From a bacterium (GTDB lineage Bacteria; Planctomycetota; Planctomycetia; Isosphaerales; Isosphaeraceae), in the NCBI GenBank assembly GCA_016125085.1, contig WGMM01000001.1, forward strand, positions 62,001-126,000: a stretch of DNA of 64,000 nt, read 5' to 3'. Each line of letters starts with the position of its first letter. Within the stretch, counting starts at the first letter, position 1. Position numbers and translations under genes: made by a program. This document shows positions 47,710 through 59,783 of the stretch, piece after piece. The notes beneath the pieces were generated by a model. The model searched no databases, had not been told where the DNA came from, and saw only the letters and a list, made by a program, of their open reading frames with translations.

Positions 47710-50700
47710 ATGAGTAAGAAGTACGAAAAGCTGAAAACCCTGCTGAAGGAATTGTTTCAGCTTGACCAGCCTGATCTCGATTTTGGCCTGTACCGCATCA
47801 TGCACGCTAAGGCCGCCGAGATCACACAGTTCCTCGACCGCGACCTGCTGCCCCAGGTCCGCGAGGAGTTCAGCCAGTACAAGACCGCCGACAAGTCCGA
47901 GCTGGAAGCCCAACTGACGAAGGTGATCGCTGGATTGCAGGTTGCCGAAGTCGATCCTGAAACCTCACCCAAGGTCAAAGAACTCCGCGAGAAGATCGCC
48001 AGCGATTCCGTCGATATCACCGGGCTGGAATCCGAAGTCTACGACCATCTCTACGGCTTCTTCCGCCGCTACTACTCCGAAGGCGATTTCCTCTCCAAGC
48101 GGGTTTACAAGCCCGGCGTGTACGCCATCCCCTATGAGGGCGAAGAGGTCAAGCTGCATTGGGCCAATGCAGACCAGTATTACATCAAGACCAGCGAGTA
48201 CCTGCGGGACTATGCCTTCCGCCTCCATCCCGATGACGAGCAGAAGCCGATGCGGGTGCATTTCCGCTTGGTCGATGCCGCCGAGGGGGAGCACGGCAAC
48301 GTCAAAGCTGCCGAAGGCAAGGACCGTATCTTCATTCTGGCCAGCAAGGACTTCGCCTCCTTTGAAAAAGGTGAGCAAGGCCCGGAACTGGTCTTACGGT
48401 TTGAATACCGTCCCGCCACGCTGACCGACTGGCCGGATGATGTCCGCGATGGCAAGAAGAAGCCGCCGACGCAAAAGGAAATGACCGAGTTGGCCGTGTC
48501 CCGCATCATGGAAGCTGGCGATGGTTTTGCCGAATGGGTCAAAGAACTGGGCAAGCCTCATGAGAAGGCTGACGGGGAACTGGCCGATTACTCGCGGCTG
48601 CGAGCCCATCTGAACCGCTATGTCGCCCGCAACACGTTCGACTATTTCATCCACAAGGATTTGGGCGGATTCCTGCGGCGGGAACTCGATTTCTACATCA
48701 AGAACGAGGTGATGCACCTCGACGACATCGAAGACCAGCAGGCTCCACGCGTCGAGCAGTACCTCTCGAAAATCCGCGTCATCCGCCGGATCGCCATCAA
48801 GATTATCACCTTCCTGGCCCATCTCGAAGACTTCCAGAAGAAGCTGTGGCTGAAGAAGAAGTTTGTCGTTGAAACGAATTACTGCATCGCCATCGGCAGC
48901 ATCCCTGAAGAGTTCTACCCGGAAATCGCAGCCAACGATACGCAACGGCAGGAATGGGTAGATCTGCTGGCAATCAACGAGATCGAGAAGGACTTGACCA
49001 GCCCCGGCTATTCCGAGCCGCTTACGGTTGAGTTCCTGAAGGCTCATCCAACGTTGATGATTGATACACAGTATTTTTCAAAACATTTCTGCATCCGGTT
49101 GTTGAATGGCGAATCCGACATTGATTCGCGGACCGATTTCCTGCTTGTTCATTCGGACAACTTTCAAGGAGTCAGTTTCCTCAATACGCGGTTTCGTTCT
49201 GCGATCCAGTCAATTTGCGTCGATCCGCCATACAACACCGGAGACGATGGATTCAACTACAAGGATCAGTATCAGCATTCCTCCTGGGCAGCGATGATGC
49301 TAGACCGATTCAATGTGGCGGCCTCGACACTTGCTGAAGAAGGAGTTGCGTTCGTCAATATTGACGACAACGAATATCGTCATCTTTGGCATGTGTTAAC
49401 AGGAGCATTCGGCATACAGAACTATTTGGGGAGTATGGTCTGGAAGCGTCGAAGTGCCTCGGCGATGAGTAGTCAACCGCTTTCGCTCGACCATGAATAT
49501 GTGTTGGCGTTTGGCCGTGACGCCAGAAACTCTCAACTCCACGGACTTGCCAAATCGGAGGAGGATTATCCATTTTTTGATGAGAAGACCGGCAAACGAT
49601 ATGCGAGCACCGATCTGACGATCGGTATGACAAGGGATCAGCGTCCGAATCAGTTTTATCCAATCAGGAACCCTCGCACGGGAAAGGAGTTCCCCCCGAA
49701 TCCGAATCGAGTGTGGCGATTTTTCCCGGAAACGATGGAGCAAGTCATCGCAGACGATCTGGTGATCTGGCCCGATGAGGCCGAAGGTAATCTGGAGAGG
49801 CCGCGTTACAAGACGTACTTTGACCCAGACACAATGAAGGCAAAGCCCTGCTCAAGTTGGATCGACACGGCAAATGCGAACGATAGAGAAATCGAAGAGG
49901 AGGAGAATGAATTCTCGCTGGAGATTCTTCGTAGCGGAATGAATTCCGAAGGTGGTCGAATTGTCGATCGACTGTTCGCCCGACGAGAATTCGCCTACCC
50001 AAAACCCCTTTCGCTCATCCGCTCCCTTGTTAGGGCATCGACTCGTGACGGAGATATCGTGCTGGATTTCTTCGCTGGTTCGGGTACGACCGGCCATGCC
50101 ATCATCGTATTGAACCGCGAAGACGGAGAGCGACGGAAAGGAATCTTGATCGAGCTTGGAGAATACTTTGACACTGTACTTCTCCCTCGATTCAAGAAGG
50201 TTACTTTCGCGTCTGACTGGAGGGATGGTAAGCCGAGGAGGAGCTTGTCAGAGCAGGAACGGACTCGAAGCCCGAAGATTATCAAATACATTCGCCTCGA
50301 ATCCTACGAAGACGCCCTCAACAACCTCCAACTTCGTCGCTCTAAAGCTCAGCAAACGCTGCTCGATGCCGCCCAGAACACGGAAGCCTCGCGGCTTAAA
50401 GAGCAGTACATGCTCGGCTACATGCTGAATGTCGAAACCGAGGGAAGTCAGTCGCTGCTGAACGTCCAGGCCTTTACCGATCCCACTGCGTACAAACTGA
50501 AGGTCAAACGCCCCGGCTCGGACGAAACCCGCGAGGTCAATGTCGATCTGCTGGAAACCTTCAACTGGCTGATCGGCCTCACCGTGCAGCATATCGCCGC
50601 CCCGCAATGCTTCTCCGCCAAGTTTGAACGGGACAGCGAAGGACGGCTGCAACTCAAAGGCCGCCTCAAGCAGGAAGAAGATGGCCCCTATTGGTTCCGT

Positions 50701-50976
50701 ACCGTCACCGGCACCACGCCGGATGGACGCAAGACGCTGGTCATCTGGCGCAAGCGTCCCGGCGGCGAAACGCCCGAAGGGGTCGAGCAGGACAATCTCG
50801 TTCTCGATGAATGGTTCACCAAGCAGGGCTATTCCAGCAAGGACAGCGAGTTCGGCCTGATCTACGTCAACGGCACGAACAATCTGGAGAACCTTCGCAC
50901 GCCCGAAGATCAATGGAAAGTCCGGCTGATCGAGGAAGACTTCCACCGCCTGATGTTCGCAGCGGAGGGCGTGTAA
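47710..50976 (+). CDS. Type III-like DNA methyltransferase (Mod)
   Basis: 1088 residues from ATG 47710. The catalytic [11 protein letters not shown] (about 506) precedes the SAM-binding [11 protein letters not shown] (about 787), the beta-class order of type III Mod subunits. It is longer than typical Mod (about 600-700), with a 480-residue N-terminal extension. The stop overlaps the next ATG (TAATG), typical of tightly coupled mod-res pairs. Confidence 0.9.
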   Translation: MSKKYEKLKTLLKELFQLDQPDLDFGLYRIMHAKAAEITQFLDRDLLPQVREEFSQYKTADKSELEAQLTKVIAGLQVAEVDPETSPKVKELREKIASDSVDITGLESEVYDHLYGFFRRYYSEGDFLSKRVYKPGVYAIPYEGEEVKLHWANADQYYIKTSEYLRDYAFRLHPDDEQKPMRVHFRLVDAAEGEHGNVKAAEGKDRIFILASKDFASFEKGEQGPELVLRFEYRPATLTDWPDDVRDGKKKPPTQKEMTELAVSRIMEAGDGFAEWVKELGKPHEKADGELADYSRLRAHLNRYVARNTFDYFIHKDLGGFLRRELDFYIKNEVMHLDDIEDQQAPRVEQYLSKIRVIRRIAIKIITFLAHLEDFQKKLWLKKKFVVETNYCIAIGSIPEEFYPEIAANDTQRQEWVDLLAINEIEKDLTSPGYSEPLTVEFLKAHPTLMIDTQYFSKHFCIRLLNGESDIDSRTDFLLVHSDNFQGVSFLNTRFRSAIQSICVDPPYNTGDDGFNYKDQYQHSSWAAMMLDRFNVAASTLAEEGVAFVNIDDNEYRHLWHVLTGAFGIQNYLGSMVWKRRSASAMSSQPLSLDHEYVLAFGRDARNSQLHGLAKSEEDYPFFDEKTGKRYASTDLTIGMTRDQRPNQFYPIRNPRTGKEFPPNPNRVWRFFPETMEQVIADDLVIWPDEAEGNLERPRYKTYFDPDTMKAKPCSSWIDTANANDREIEEEENEFSLEILRSGMNSEGGRIVDRLFARREFAYPKPLSLIRSLVRASTRDGDIVLDFFAGSGTTGHAIIVLNREDGERRKGILIELGEYFDTVLLPRFKKVTFASDWRDGKPRRSLSEQERTRSPKIIKYIRLESYEDALNNLQLRRSKAQQTLLDAAQNTEASRLKEQYMLGYMLNVETEGSQSLLNVQAFTDPTAYKLKVKRPGSDETREVNVDLLETFNWLIGLTVQHIAAPQCFSAKFERDSEGRLQLKGRLKQEEDGPYWFRTVTGTTPDGRKTLVIWRKRPGGETPEGVEQDNLVLDEWFTKQGYSSKDSEFGLIYVNGTNNLENLRTPEDQWKVRLIEEDFHRLMFAAEGV

Positions 50977-53900
50977 TGGCGAAGAAGAAAGCCGCCCGAG
51001 CAACCACTGCCACCGCGACACGACGACGATCCAACAATCGGTCTGTCGTTCCATTTCCGTACAAACTGATCCTCAACCAGTGGCTTTTGTCGCTGTTCAA
51101 TGTGGACAAGTTCGAGAAGCTGGCCGAGCACCTGAAGAACGAAGCCTTGGAAGGCATGGATGAAAACAACATCCATCGCTTCCACCATGCGCTGACAGCT
51201 CAGCTATTCAACCTGACGGAACTACCCACCGAACTGCTGCTGGAGTACGACCAGAACATCGTCCGCCATACCCAGCAACTCAACGAACAGCGGATCACGC
51301 GGGGCGACGAGCCGATCGTCTGGAAGTATTTCCAATACCTGTCGCTGCTATTTACCGAAATCTATCTGGACCGCTATTTCCGCGATCCCGAAGTTTTGCG
51401 TAAAGAGATTAACCAGCAGGTCGAGGCATACAACGCCGACAAGCCCGACCCGGACAAAATCACGCCACTGGATGAAACGGCGGAAGCTTGGCCGCAGCTC
51501 AACAAGTTGGCCTATTGGATGGCAACCGGCAGCGGCAAGACATTGCTGATGCACGCCAACATCCTCCAGCACCATTTCTACCTGCACAAGCACAACCGTT
51601 CGCGGGAGATGAACCGCATCCTGCTGCTGACGCCCAACGAGGGACTCAGTCTTCAGCATCTGCGCGAGTTCGAGGCGGCAGGTATCAATGCCGAGTTGTT
51701 CGATAAGAATGGCGCTTCCAAATCGGCCCAGCCAATGCTTCCGTTCGGGAATACCACTCGCACCGAACTTCCCCTTGTGGAGATCATCGAGGTCACGCGG
51801 CTCCGCGAAGAGATGGGCGAGAAGACTGTGGCCGTCGATGCCTTCGAGGGCAACAACCTTGTGCTGGTCGATGAAGGTCATCGCGGCACCAGCGGCGGCG
51901 AAGATGGAGCCTGGCTGAAGGCCCGTGCCAAGCTGTGCGAGAAAGGCTTTTCGTTTGAGTATTCGGCCACATTCCAACAGGCCGTCACAGGCAACGCCAG
52001 CCTGACTAATCTCTACGCGAAAAACATCCTGTTCAATTACTCTTACCGCTATTTCTACAGTGACGGGTTCGGCAAGGACTATCAGATTCTGAATCTTGAT
52101 GAAGGAACACAGGACAACCACCTCGACCTGTATCTGACTGCCTGCCTGCTGACCTTTTACCAGCAGCAGCGATTGTTCCAGAATCATGAAGTGGAATACC
52201 GCCCCTTCAATATCGAAAAGCCGCTCTGGATTTTTGTGGGCGGCAGCGTGACCAAGACGCTTGCCAGCCGTGATGCGTCCGACATCGTTGAAATCCTACG
52301 ATTCCTGGCACGGTACGTCGCGAACCGTACCGAAAGCATCAACCGCATCGAGCGCGTCCTCAATCAGGGGTTGGTGACTGCAACCGGCAAGAACCTGTTC
52401 AATAATCGCTTTAACTGGCTGAATACCGCCGGGATTTCGCCTACCCAAATTTTCGATGAGACACTCAGCACACTCTTCCATGCTCCCGGCGGCGGGCAGC
52501 TTTATGTCGAGAACCTGAGAGGTGCGACCGGCGAAATCGCCTTAAGACTCGGAGCCGATAACGAGCCGTTTGGCGTCATCAATGTCGGCGACGATGCCAA
52601 GCTGGTCAAACTCTGCGAAGAACACGGGTTGGCGACCGGCGAACTCGAATTCTCCGGCTCGCTGTTCCACGGGATCAACAAGCAGGACTCGCCCATCAAT
52701 GTTCTGATTGGCTCCAAGAAGTTTACTGAGGGCTGGAGCAGTTGGCGTGTCAGCACGATGGGCCTGATGAACATCGGACGCGGCGAAGGGGCACAGATCA
52801 TCCAGTTGTTCGGACGTGGCGTACGATTGAAGGGCTACAACGTCAGCCTGAAACGCAGCGGCAAAACGCAAGTGCCGGAGGACATTGAACGTCCCAGGCA
52901 CATCACCGCAATGGAGACGCTGAACATCTTCGGTATCCGCGCTGACTACATGGCGGAGTTCCGCAAGCACCTGGAAGAAGAAGGACTCCCCAGCAACGAC
53001 GATCCCATCGAGATTTTCCTGCCGGTGATCAAAAACCTCGGCACAAGGCCGCTGAAGATGATCCGCCTTAAAAAGGAGATCAATGGCGTAAGCACCGAGT
53101 TCGGCGACGCTTTCCGCAGACTGGGACCGATTCCCACGGTTGGAAAGCCCGATCCTGACCAGGATAATGGCACTGTCTATCTTCAGAAAAACCAGGTGGT
53201 TCTGAACTGGTATCCGAAGATCAAGGCCCTGCATTCTGCCGGACTTCGCGGCGGGGACGGTGAGGCCAGTCCCAATCAGGCCTATCTGTCGGCATCGCAT
53301 GTTGCATTCGTCAACCTTGACCGGCTGTACTTCGAGTTAGAACGATTCAAGGCCGAGCGAGGCTGGTTCAACCTGAATCTCACTCGCGCGGGGATTGCTG
53401 AACTTCTGGCCGATCAAAGCTGGTATCAGTTACTAATTCCGCCCGAGGAACTGTCGCTCGACTCATTTGAGAAGGTCGTCCTTTGGGAAGAAATCGCCCT
53501 CGCTCTGCTCAAGAAATATACCGAGCGTTACTACACCTTCCGCAAACGCGAATGGGAATTGCCGCATTTGGAATACCGTGACTTGAGTCCAACCGATCCG
53601 AACCTGCTCGGCGTCGGTGAAGACCCTAACGACAACTACTACCGCATCCTGATTGACCAGTCGCAGGAGGAGATCGTTGCCAAGCTGGAGGAACTCAAAG
53701 GCCTGATCGAACGCAAGGAGTTGAAGTCCTGGGAATTCCGTACCATGAAGGCCATCTGGTTCGGCCAGCATCTCTATCAACCGCTCCTGCACATGCAGGA
53801 CAAGATCGTGGAGATCAGCCCCGTCCCACTCAACCGGGGCGAACGGACATTCATCGAAGACCTAAAAGCCTTTCACGACAATGACGGCGGATTTTTCGCT

Positions 53901-54284
53901 GGCAAAGAACTCTACCTGCTACGAAACCTGAGCAAGGGCAAGGGCGTCGGATTCTTCGAAGCAGGAAACTTCCACCCCGATTTCATCCTCTGGCTGCTGG
54001 TCGGCGACACGCAGCACATCATTTTCGTGGACCCCAAAGGCATCCGACAAGTCGGCGTCACCGATCCGAAGGTCCAGTTTTACAAGACCATCAAAGAAAT
54101 CGAAGAACGCCTCGGCGATCCGGCAGTCCACCTGCATTCCTTCCTCGTCTCCGGCACGCCGTCCCACACCATGCGGCTGCTCTGGGGCATGACCAAACAA
54201 CAGATGCAGGACTGGCACATCGTGTTTCAGGAAGAGGATAAGGATCAATACGTGCGAACGATCATGGAAGGGGCCATGAGTTGA
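50976..54284 (+). CDS. Type III restriction-like helicase-nuclease (Res)
   Basis: 1102 residues from ATG 50976. Lys/Ala/Thr-rich leader, then an SF2 helicase with MATGSGKT (about 182), VDEGHRG (about 299) and a C-terminal PD-(D/E)xK nuclease, [11 protein letters not shown] ... VDPKG (about 1000-1020, Asp in place of the usual Glu). It would translocate and cut DNA lacking Mod methylation. Confidence 0.9.
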   Translation: MAKKKAARATTATATRRRSNNRSVVPFPYKLILNQWLLSLFNVDKFEKLAEHLKNEALEGMDENNIHRFHHALTAQLFNLTELPTELLLEYDQNIVRHTQQLNEQRITRGDEPIVWKYFQYLSLLFTEIYLDRYFRDPEVLRKEINQQVEAYNADKPDPDKITPLDETAEAWPQLNKLAYWMATGSGKTLLMHANILQHHFYLHKHNRSREMNRILLLTPNEGLSLQHLREFEAAGINAELFDKNGASKSAQPMLPFGNTTRTELPLVEIIEVTRLREEMGEKTVAVDAFEGNNLVLVDEGHRGTSGGEDGAWLKARAKLCEKGFSFEYSATFQQAVTGNASLTNLYAKNILFNYSYRYFYSDGFGKDYQILNLDEGTQDNHLDLYLTACLLTFYQQQRLFQNHEVEYRPFNIEKPLWIFVGGSVTKTLASRDASDIVEILRFLARYVANRTESINRIERVLNQGLVTATGKNLFNNRFNWLNTAGISPTQIFDETLSTLFHAPGGGQLYVENLRGATGEIALRLGADNEPFGVINVGDDAKLVKLCEEHGLATGELEFSGSLFHGINKQDSPINVLIGSKKFTEGWSSWRVSTMGLMNIGRGEGAQIIQLFGRGVRLKGYNVSLKRSGKTQVPEDIERPRHITAMETLNIFGIRADYMAEFRKHLEEEGLPSNDDPIEIFLPVIKNLGTRPLKMIRLKKEINGVSTEFGDAFRRLGPIPTVGKPDPDQDNGTVYLQKNQVVLNWYPKIKALHSAGLRGGDGEASPNQAYLSASHVAFVNLDRLYFELERFKAERGWFNLNLTRAGIAELLADQSWYQLLIPPEELSLDSFEKVVLWEEIALALLKKYTERYYTFRKREWELPHLEYRDLSPTDPNLLGVGEDPNDNYYRILIDQSQEEIVAKLEELKGLIERKELKSWEFRTMKAIWFGQHLYQPLLHMQDKIVEISPVPLNRGERTFIEDLKAFHDNDGGFFAGKELYLLRNLSKGKGVGFFEAGNFHPDFILWLLVGDTQHIIFVDPKGIRQVGVTDPKVQFYKTIKEIEERLGDPAVHLHSFLVSGTPSHTMRLLWGMTKQQMQDWHIVFQEEDKDQYVRTIMEGAMS

Positions 54285-54363
54285 CAATCCTTCAGCCTAT
54301 TTCTGTTGCTTCAATCAAATCAGCTCGACGCCTGATGCAAGGTGTTTTCGCCTGGAGATGTTT

Positions 54364-56079
54364 ATGAGACTGTCACGGCTTGCGATTGAGAACTTCCGAG
54401 GGATTGCCAGCCTCAGTCTGGAGTTGGCCGAAACGACAGTGTTGATAGGCGAGAACAACACTGGGAAAACCAGCACGCTCGAAGCGTTGCACACCTGCAT
54501 GAGCCGAGGGCTAACCCGCAGGGCGAACCCGTTCTCAGAATACGACTTTCACCTTGCGACTGATGATAGCGAACCGTCAACAGCACCACCGATTACGATC
54601 ACTCTCACATTCGAAGAGTCTGCTGAAGACGAATGGCCGGTAGAGATCGACCAGGCGTTTAATAATGCTGTGCAGCTACTTGACGATGGACGGAAACAAC
54701 TGACATTCCGTGTGGCATCACGATATGACGCCGCGACTCGCGATTTTGCCGTCGAGTGGACATTCCTCGACAAGGAGGGATCTTCTCTTCCAACGGCAAG
54801 GCAGCCCAAACTCGTCACCGATCTGCAATCTCTGGCCCCGGTATTCTTTCTAGGAGCCGTTCGCGACGCCGCCCATCATTTTCATGCGAAGTCGCCATTC
54901 TGGTCGCCATTTACCAAGAATCCGCAAATAGACGACGACACTCGCGAAGAGATCGAGTCGCAGATTGAAACCCTTAATCAAGCAATTCTAGATGGCCACA
55001 CGCCTTTTGACACCATCAAGACAGGCATTGCAAAAACTGGCAGCTTGCTGCCGCTTGCAGCGCAAGACCTAGTCAGCATTGAAGCGGTTCCGGCTCGTAT
55101 CTTTGACATGCTGGCCAAGACTCAGGTCAAACTCGCCTGCCGTACTGGCGCACGACTGCCGATTACCCAGCACGGTGCAGGAACGCAAAGTCTTTCCATT
55201 CTCTTTTTGTTTGAATCATTCTTGCAATCACGTCTCGCAGAGGCATATGACGAACATTCAGAGCCGATTCTCGCATTGGAGGAACCCGAGGCACATCTTC
55301 ATCCGTCAGCAATACGCTCCTTATGGGATACGCTAAGCAACCTGGCAGGACAAAAGATCATCGCCACTCATTCTGGTGATCTGCTTGCGGCCGTTCCCCT
55401 GAAGGCCATTCGGCGACTTGCACGTCGAAACGGGCAAGTGTGTGCCCACCGTGTACTGGACACTACCCTTAACAGGCGGGAAGAAGAAAAGGTCCGCTAC
55501 CATATTCGCGAGAAACGTGGTGCTTTGATGTTCGCCCGGTGCTGGCTGCTTGTTGAAGGTGAGACCGATTTCACGGTGCTTCCCGAACTCGGCCTACTGC
55601 TTGGGTACGACTTCGATCTTTGTGGAGTGTCCTGCGTCGAGTTCTCGCAATGCGGGCTTGAACCTCTCATTAAGGTGGCACGCGATCTTGGGATCGAGTG
55701 GCATGTACTCGCAGATGGTGACGCTGCAGGAAATAAGTACGTCGCTACTGCCACCCAGTTTCTTGAAGCCGATCCGTCGCCCGACCGGATTACCCAAACA
55801 ACACAGCGTGACATCGAACATAGCTTCTGGCATGCTGGCCACAGCCAAGTCTACGAAGCCAATACCGGTGCAAATCAGCGGAGAGACATTGTCAAAGTGG
55901 CCAGCGGCCATGCCGATTATCCGGGCCAGGTTATCAAGGCTGCGATTAAGACACATTCCAAGCCTTTCATGGCCTACGAGGCGATCGCTGCTGTGCAAGC
56001 AGCCGGGGTAGCTACAGTGCCTGCGGACCTCAGGGCAGCCATCGAGAAGGCCATCGAGCTTGCAGGGAGATGTCAATGA
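54364..56079 (+). CDS. OLD-family ATPase-nuclease, Gabija GajA-like
   Basis: 571 residues from ATG 54364 (GGAG upstream; ATG 54358 is in frame). RecF/OLD-type ATPase with GENNTGKTS (about 29-37) and EEPEAHLHPS (about 306), followed by a Toprim domain with VEGETD (about 397) and ADGDAAG (about 449). Length and order match GajA. The following UvrD-like helicase overlaps it by 10 bases, as in Gabija. Confidence 0.85.
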   Translation: MRLSRLAIENFRGIASLSLELAETTVLIGENNTGKTSTLEALHTCMSRGLTRRANPFSEYDFHLATDDSEPSTAPPITITLTFEESAEDEWPVEIDQAFNNAVQLLDDGRKQLTFRVASRYDAATRDFAVEWTFLDKEGSSLPTARQPKLVTDLQSLAPVFFLGAVRDAAHHFHAKSPFWSPFTKNPQIDDDTREEIESQIETLNQAILDGHTPFDTIKTGIAKTGSLLPLAAQDLVSIEAVPARIFDMLAKTQVKLACRTGARLPITQHGAGTQSLSILFLFESFLQSRLAEAYDEHSEPILALEEPEAHLHPSAIRSLWDTLSNLAGQKIIATHSGDLLAAVPLKAIRRLARRNGQVCAHRVLDTTLNRREEEKVRYHIREKRGALMFARCWLLVEGETDFTVLPELGLLLGYDFDLCGVSCVEFSQCGLEPLIKVARDLGIEWHVLADGDAAGNKYVATATQFLEADPSPDRITQTTQRDIEHSFWHAGHSQVYEANTGANQRRDIVKVASGHADYPGQVIKAAIKTHSKPFMAYEAIAAVQAAGVATVPADLRAAIEKAIELAGRCQ

Positions 56080-58004
56080 ACTTCGATATCGACACATTCG
56101 GCCTGAATGAGAGTCAGAGGGATGCGGTTTTGTGGGAGACTGGTCCAGTCCTGGTTCTTGCAGGTCCAGGCTCCGGCAAGACGCGAGTGCTTACCTGCCG
56201 AATAGCGAGGCTAATTGCTGCGTCGCCTGATGCGCGTTTTCGCGTGCTGGGCGTCACCTTCACCAATAAGGCGGCAGGTGAAATGCGACAGCGGATCGAT
56301 GCCATGCTCGTCCAGGGACGTGACCGGGTGACTCTAACCACCTTTCATTCATTTGCGGCAGAGATTCTCCGCCAGCATGGTAGCCATTCCGGCCTCAGTC
56401 CAGATTTCAGTATTCTTACTGAACAGGCAGACCGGGAAGAAGTTCTAACGGACGCTATCAAGGCCGTCGTTACGGACGACAGCGACTTCATCCCAAAGGC
56501 AGGGCAATTACTCCCCACGATTACCCGCATGCTCGACGAATGCGTCCCGGTAAACCAGGCAGAGACGTCGTTGGCGGATACCCCGCATGCAACGGAGATT
56601 GCCGCAATTTACAAGGCATACCGTGAGCGGCTGATAGGCGTCAATCAGTTGGACTTTGCTTCGCTTCTGGCAATTGCCGTGGATTTGCTGGAATCGAAAC
56701 CAGCCATCGCCAAGCAATGCCGTCGTGTTTACACCCACGTATGCGTTGACGAATGCCAGGACACGAACTCGGCTCAGTTCCGATTGCTGGTTCAATTGGT
56801 TACAGAAGCAGCCCCAAATCTTTTCGTTGTCGCCGACGATGATCAGGTTCTGTACCAATGGAACGGTGCAAGCCCCGATCGATTGAGAGAATTGCGTGAC
56901 CGCTACGACATGCCTGTTATTCAGCTTCCAGAGAACTATCGCTGCCCTCCGATTGTTATTCAGCTAGCCAACAGTTTGATTGCGCACAACACAGATCGGT
57001 CAGCAGACAAGAAGCCATTGACTGCCCATAAGCCGGGCGTGGGTAGCGAAGGTCTTATAGCGCAAAGCTTCGCGGACTTTTCCGGTGAGCTAAGTTGGAT
57101 TGCCAAAACCATTTCAGAAAAAACGCCTGACGAACGAAAGGGATGCGTTATTCTTGCCCGTCGCAAGAAACTTCTGGACGATGCCGTCCAGGCACTCACC
57201 GCCCAGTCGGTCCCTGCGTATATCGCCGTCCGCAAGAATGAGTTTGAATCTGCGCCATATCGTCTCTTGCACGCAACCCTTCGGCTTGCGAACGCGCCAA
57301 CGGACAAAGAGCAACTACGTCGAATGACCAAGGCTTTCTTCGATCTCGAAGGCATCAAGATCGAAGTGCAGGATGTCATCCCCTTGGCTTCCGTAAGCCA
57401 GGAGGGGTACTTGAGGGCTTGGTTACAACTTGCATCTCAACGCACCGAAGTCAGCCCGGTGTCACGCGACTTGCTAGAGGCGACCTCCAAGTCCTTAGCA
57501 GAACGGATGGACTACTGGAAATTCATTGCTGCCGCTCATCAATGGTTTGAGCAGATCAAAAACCAGCCGAGTGGCTCAATGTCACAAGCTGCCTTCCAGG
57601 ATTTCGAGGATGAGCAGGAGATATGGACTTCCCTGCGAGCAGATATTTCTCAGCACTACGATGTATCTGAACTAAGCCTTCACAACTTTCTTCAAGAGCT
57701 TGATCTTCGCGCCAAAGAAAAACCTGCTCCTGCGAATGCGGTTCGTTGTCTGACGATCGCATCGTCGAAAGGAATGGAGTTCAAACATGTGTATGTCATA
57801 GGTTTGGTAGAAGACGAACTGCCGGGGTACTACGCTCGAAAAGCTGGGGACAGCAGCGATGAAATGAGAGAAGAGCGAAGGAACTGCTTCGTCGCTATCA
57901 CCAGGGCGGAAGAGTCTCTCACCTTGACATTCTCGGCGAGGTATTTTGGATACGGAAAAGCACCATCTCGTTTTCTTAAGGAAATGGGGTTCAAATTAAG
58001 TTGA
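56070..58004 (+). CDS. UvrD-like helicase, Gabija GajB-like
   Basis: 644 residues. SF1A helicase with Walker A AGPGSGKTR (about 31), VTFTNKAAGEM, DECQDTN (about 227) and QLPENYRCP. It is longer than typical GajB (about 500 residues). Overlap with the OLD nuclease gene supports a two-gene Gabija-like system rather than a housekeeping UvrD. Confidence 0.85.
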   Translation: MSMNFDIDTFGLNESQRDAVLWETGPVLVLAGPGSGKTRVLTCRIARLIAASPDARFRVLGVTFTNKAAGEMRQRIDAMLVQGRDRVTLTTFHSFAAEILRQHGSHSGLSPDFSILTEQADREEVLTDAIKAVVTDDSDFIPKAGQLLPTITRMLDECVPVNQAETSLADTPHATEIAAIYKAYRERLIGVNQLDFASLLAIAVDLLESKPAIAKQCRRVYTHVCVDECQDTNSAQFRLLVQLVTEAAPNLFVVADDDQVLYQWNGASPDRLRELRDRYDMPVIQLPENYRCPPIVIQLANSLIAHNTDRSADKKPLTAHKPGVGSEGLIAQSFADFSGELSWIAKTISEKTPDERKGCVILARRKKLLDDAVQALTAQSVPAYIAVRKNEFESAPYRLLHATLRLANAPTDKEQLRRMTKAFFDLEGIKIEVQDVIPLASVSQEGYLRAWLQLASQRTEVSPVSRDLLEATSKSLAERMDYWKFIAAAHQWFEQIKNQPSGSMSQAAFQDFEDEQEIWTSLRADISQHYDVSELSLHNFLQELDLRAKEKPAPANAVRCLTIASSKGMEFKHVYVIGLVEDELPGYYARKAGDSSDEMREERRNCFVAITRAEESLTLTFSARYFGYGKAPSRFLKEMGFKLS

Positions 58005-58029
58005 TACAATGGATGGATTCTCGTTGCAG

Positions 58030-58083
58030 TGTTGACGGACAAAGTCTTCTAAAGGGTTAAAATATAAGCATAAGGTGTAATTC
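58030..58083 (+). promoter_or_regulatory. Probable promoter of the ABC-3C operon
   Basis: AT-rich stretch with a TAAAATATAAG -10-like sequence and ATAAGGTG before ATG 58084. It is the only sizeable gap between the Gabija-like and ABC-3C genes, suggesting independent transcription. Confidence 0.4.
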
Positions 58084-59295
58084 ATGGCGTCAGGCAGTCA
58101 ACACAGTGCATCAGATTCCGCAATTGGTTATTACTACCAGGGAATGTATGCGCTGCTCGTGTTGCTTGACGCCAATGATGATGCACGCGTTTCGGTAGAA
58201 ACCGCCGATGATGTTACGATTGAAGATGGTACGACCCACCTTCATCAGCTGAAGCATTCACTGTCACCTGGCACGCCCTTGACTATCAAGACAGACGGCC
58301 TGTGGAAAACCATCAAAGTATGGTGCGATCACGGGCCGCAGTCCGGCGACCAGTTCATTCTTGCTACATGTGCCGTAGTAAACGATGACGACATCCTACG
58401 GGAACTGACCGAAACAGGCTCGCCTCGTTCTGACGCAATCGTGAAATTGTTCGATGACGAAGCCACCCGCGTGCGCGCAGCCAGGGCAAAGCCCGTTGCT
58501 AAGGGCAAGACGAAACCTTATGCAACGCGATCGCCGGGTTGTGAAGCATGGTTAGGTTTAAGTCCTCCACAACGACAGGCGTTCCTCTGCAGTGTCAGGC
58601 TCGTACCAGCCATACCCAATGCTGCCGACATTCCAGAGGCCGTAGCACAAAAACTAAAAACCTGCGTACTGCCAGCCGTAAGGCAACGCCTTGTGGAAAG
58701 GCTGCTGGAGTGGTGGGATCGACAGGTCATTTTATCCATGCTCAACCGGCGGGATCGAAAGATATCCAAGGCCGAACTCCTCGCTCAAATCGAGCGGCTC
58801 ATTATCGAACACTCGAACAGAGGGCTGCCCGATGACGTAGCCGGTCTCATTCCCGACGATCTTGATGCTGAGATGAGCGGGATTATGGCCCGTCAGATCG
58901 AACTCGTCTCAGGAGGAAAATCACGAATTAAGCGCGCAGCCATTGCCAGATGGCGGGTTCGAACTCAACGCGAAAAGTGGCTGGCGGATGATCTATCTAT
59001 CGCTCCGGAACTAGACCGATTCGACTCTGGGCTGGTTGAAAAATGGGATGATCGCTTTGGTCCAATGAAGGATGATTGTGCCGGAGCGAATGAAACCGAA
59101 TGCCAGCGTAATGGGCTTTCGCTTCTGGACTGGTCACATCTGGAAGCCCACCAGGACGTTCAGCCCCTCCGACCGCTATTTACCGCCGAATACCTTGTCC
59201 AGGGAAGCTTCCAGCAACTCGCTGACGAAAGACGCATTGGCTGGCACCCGAAATACGAGGAATTACTCGCAGCAGAAGAACCGGAGGAACACTAA
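58084..59295 (+). CDS. ABC-3C effector with dsDNA-nuclease-like N-terminus
   Basis: 403 residues. The N-terminal segment GYYYQGMYALLVLLDANDDA with VSVETADDVTI (Glu 39, Asp 42-43) and LHQLKHS (Gln 55, Lys 57) fits the PD-(D/E)xK nuclease domain of Cap4/ABC-3C effectors. The C-terminal half is helical and matches nothing else I know. Its stop codon abuts the middle component. Confidence 0.75.
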   Translation: MASGSQHSASDSAIGYYYQGMYALLVLLDANDDARVSVETADDVTIEDGTTHLHQLKHSLSPGTPLTIKTDGLWKTIKVWCDHGPQSGDQFILATCAVVNDDDILRELTETGSPRSDAIVKLFDDEATRVRAARAKPVAKGKTKPYATRSPGCEAWLGLSPPQRQAFLCSVRLVPAIPNAADIPEAVAQKLKTCVLPAVRQRLVERLLEWWDRQVILSMLNRRDRKISKAELLAQIERLIIEHSNRGLPDDVAGLIPDDLDAEMSGIMARQIELVSGGKSRIKRAAIARWRVRTQREKWLADDLSIAPELDRFDSGLVEKWDDRFGPMKDDCAGANETECQRNGLSLLDWSHLEAHQDVQPLRPLFTAEYLVQGSFQQLADERRIGWHPKYEELLAAEEPEEH

Positions 59296-59783
59296 TGCCA
59301 TCCCAGTCCACCGATACTTTTGCTTACACCAACCCAGCTTTTTGCGCCCTGATGCTTCGGGGATTTGTCGAACACTACATGAAGGCGGACAAAAAAGGTG
59401 TGCCTTTGCCCCTGATGCTGCTTCCATTGCCGATTGCATTGTCAGGCGACCTGGCCGAAACGTTCGATGGAACCAATAGTCGTACTGGCCTTATCACCTG
59501 GGTAGGTAGGCATCCTGAGATCACTCTTGACCTCGGACGGCGCATCGAAGCTGTAACGCCATTCTCCCGAGAGGCTCTCCTATTCGCACTATCGCGGAGA
59601 ATTCTTGACGTCAATGACGCGGGTAATGTTGAACTTGACGAAGCTGGTATGAAAAGAGCTTTGCGATTTCCCACCAGTGAACCTCGGGGACGCGTACTTT
59701 CAATCACCCGAGCCCTTGGGCGATGGGTTGGTGAAGTTAGATCCACGGAAACTGTGTTAGCGTGCCTGGGATTAAATCAATGA
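59295..59783 (+). CDS. ABC-3C middle component
   Basis: 162 residues. The pattern NPAFCALMLRGFVEHY and PLPLMLLPLPIAL is characteristic of ABC-three-component middle proteins. It starts at the stop of the nuclease gene (TAATG) and overlaps the ATPase by ATGA, so the three should be made together. Confidence 0.85.
   Translation: MPSQSTDTFAYTNPAFCALMLRGFVEHYMKADKKGVPLPLMLLPLPIALSGDLAETFDGTNSRTGLITWVGRHPEITLDLGRRIEAVTPFSREALLFALSRRILDVNDAGNVELDEAGMKRALRFPTSEPRGRVLSITRALGRWVGEVRSTETVLACLGLNQ

Noticed and set aside
52542..53300. Minus-strand open frame inside Res
   Set aside because: Antisense shadow; the plus-strand frame has intact helicase and nuclease motifs.
44520..54284. Classical DISARM or BREX system
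   Set aside because: An SNF2 helicase and methylase are present but drmA/drmB/drmC and pglZ/brxC homologues are not.
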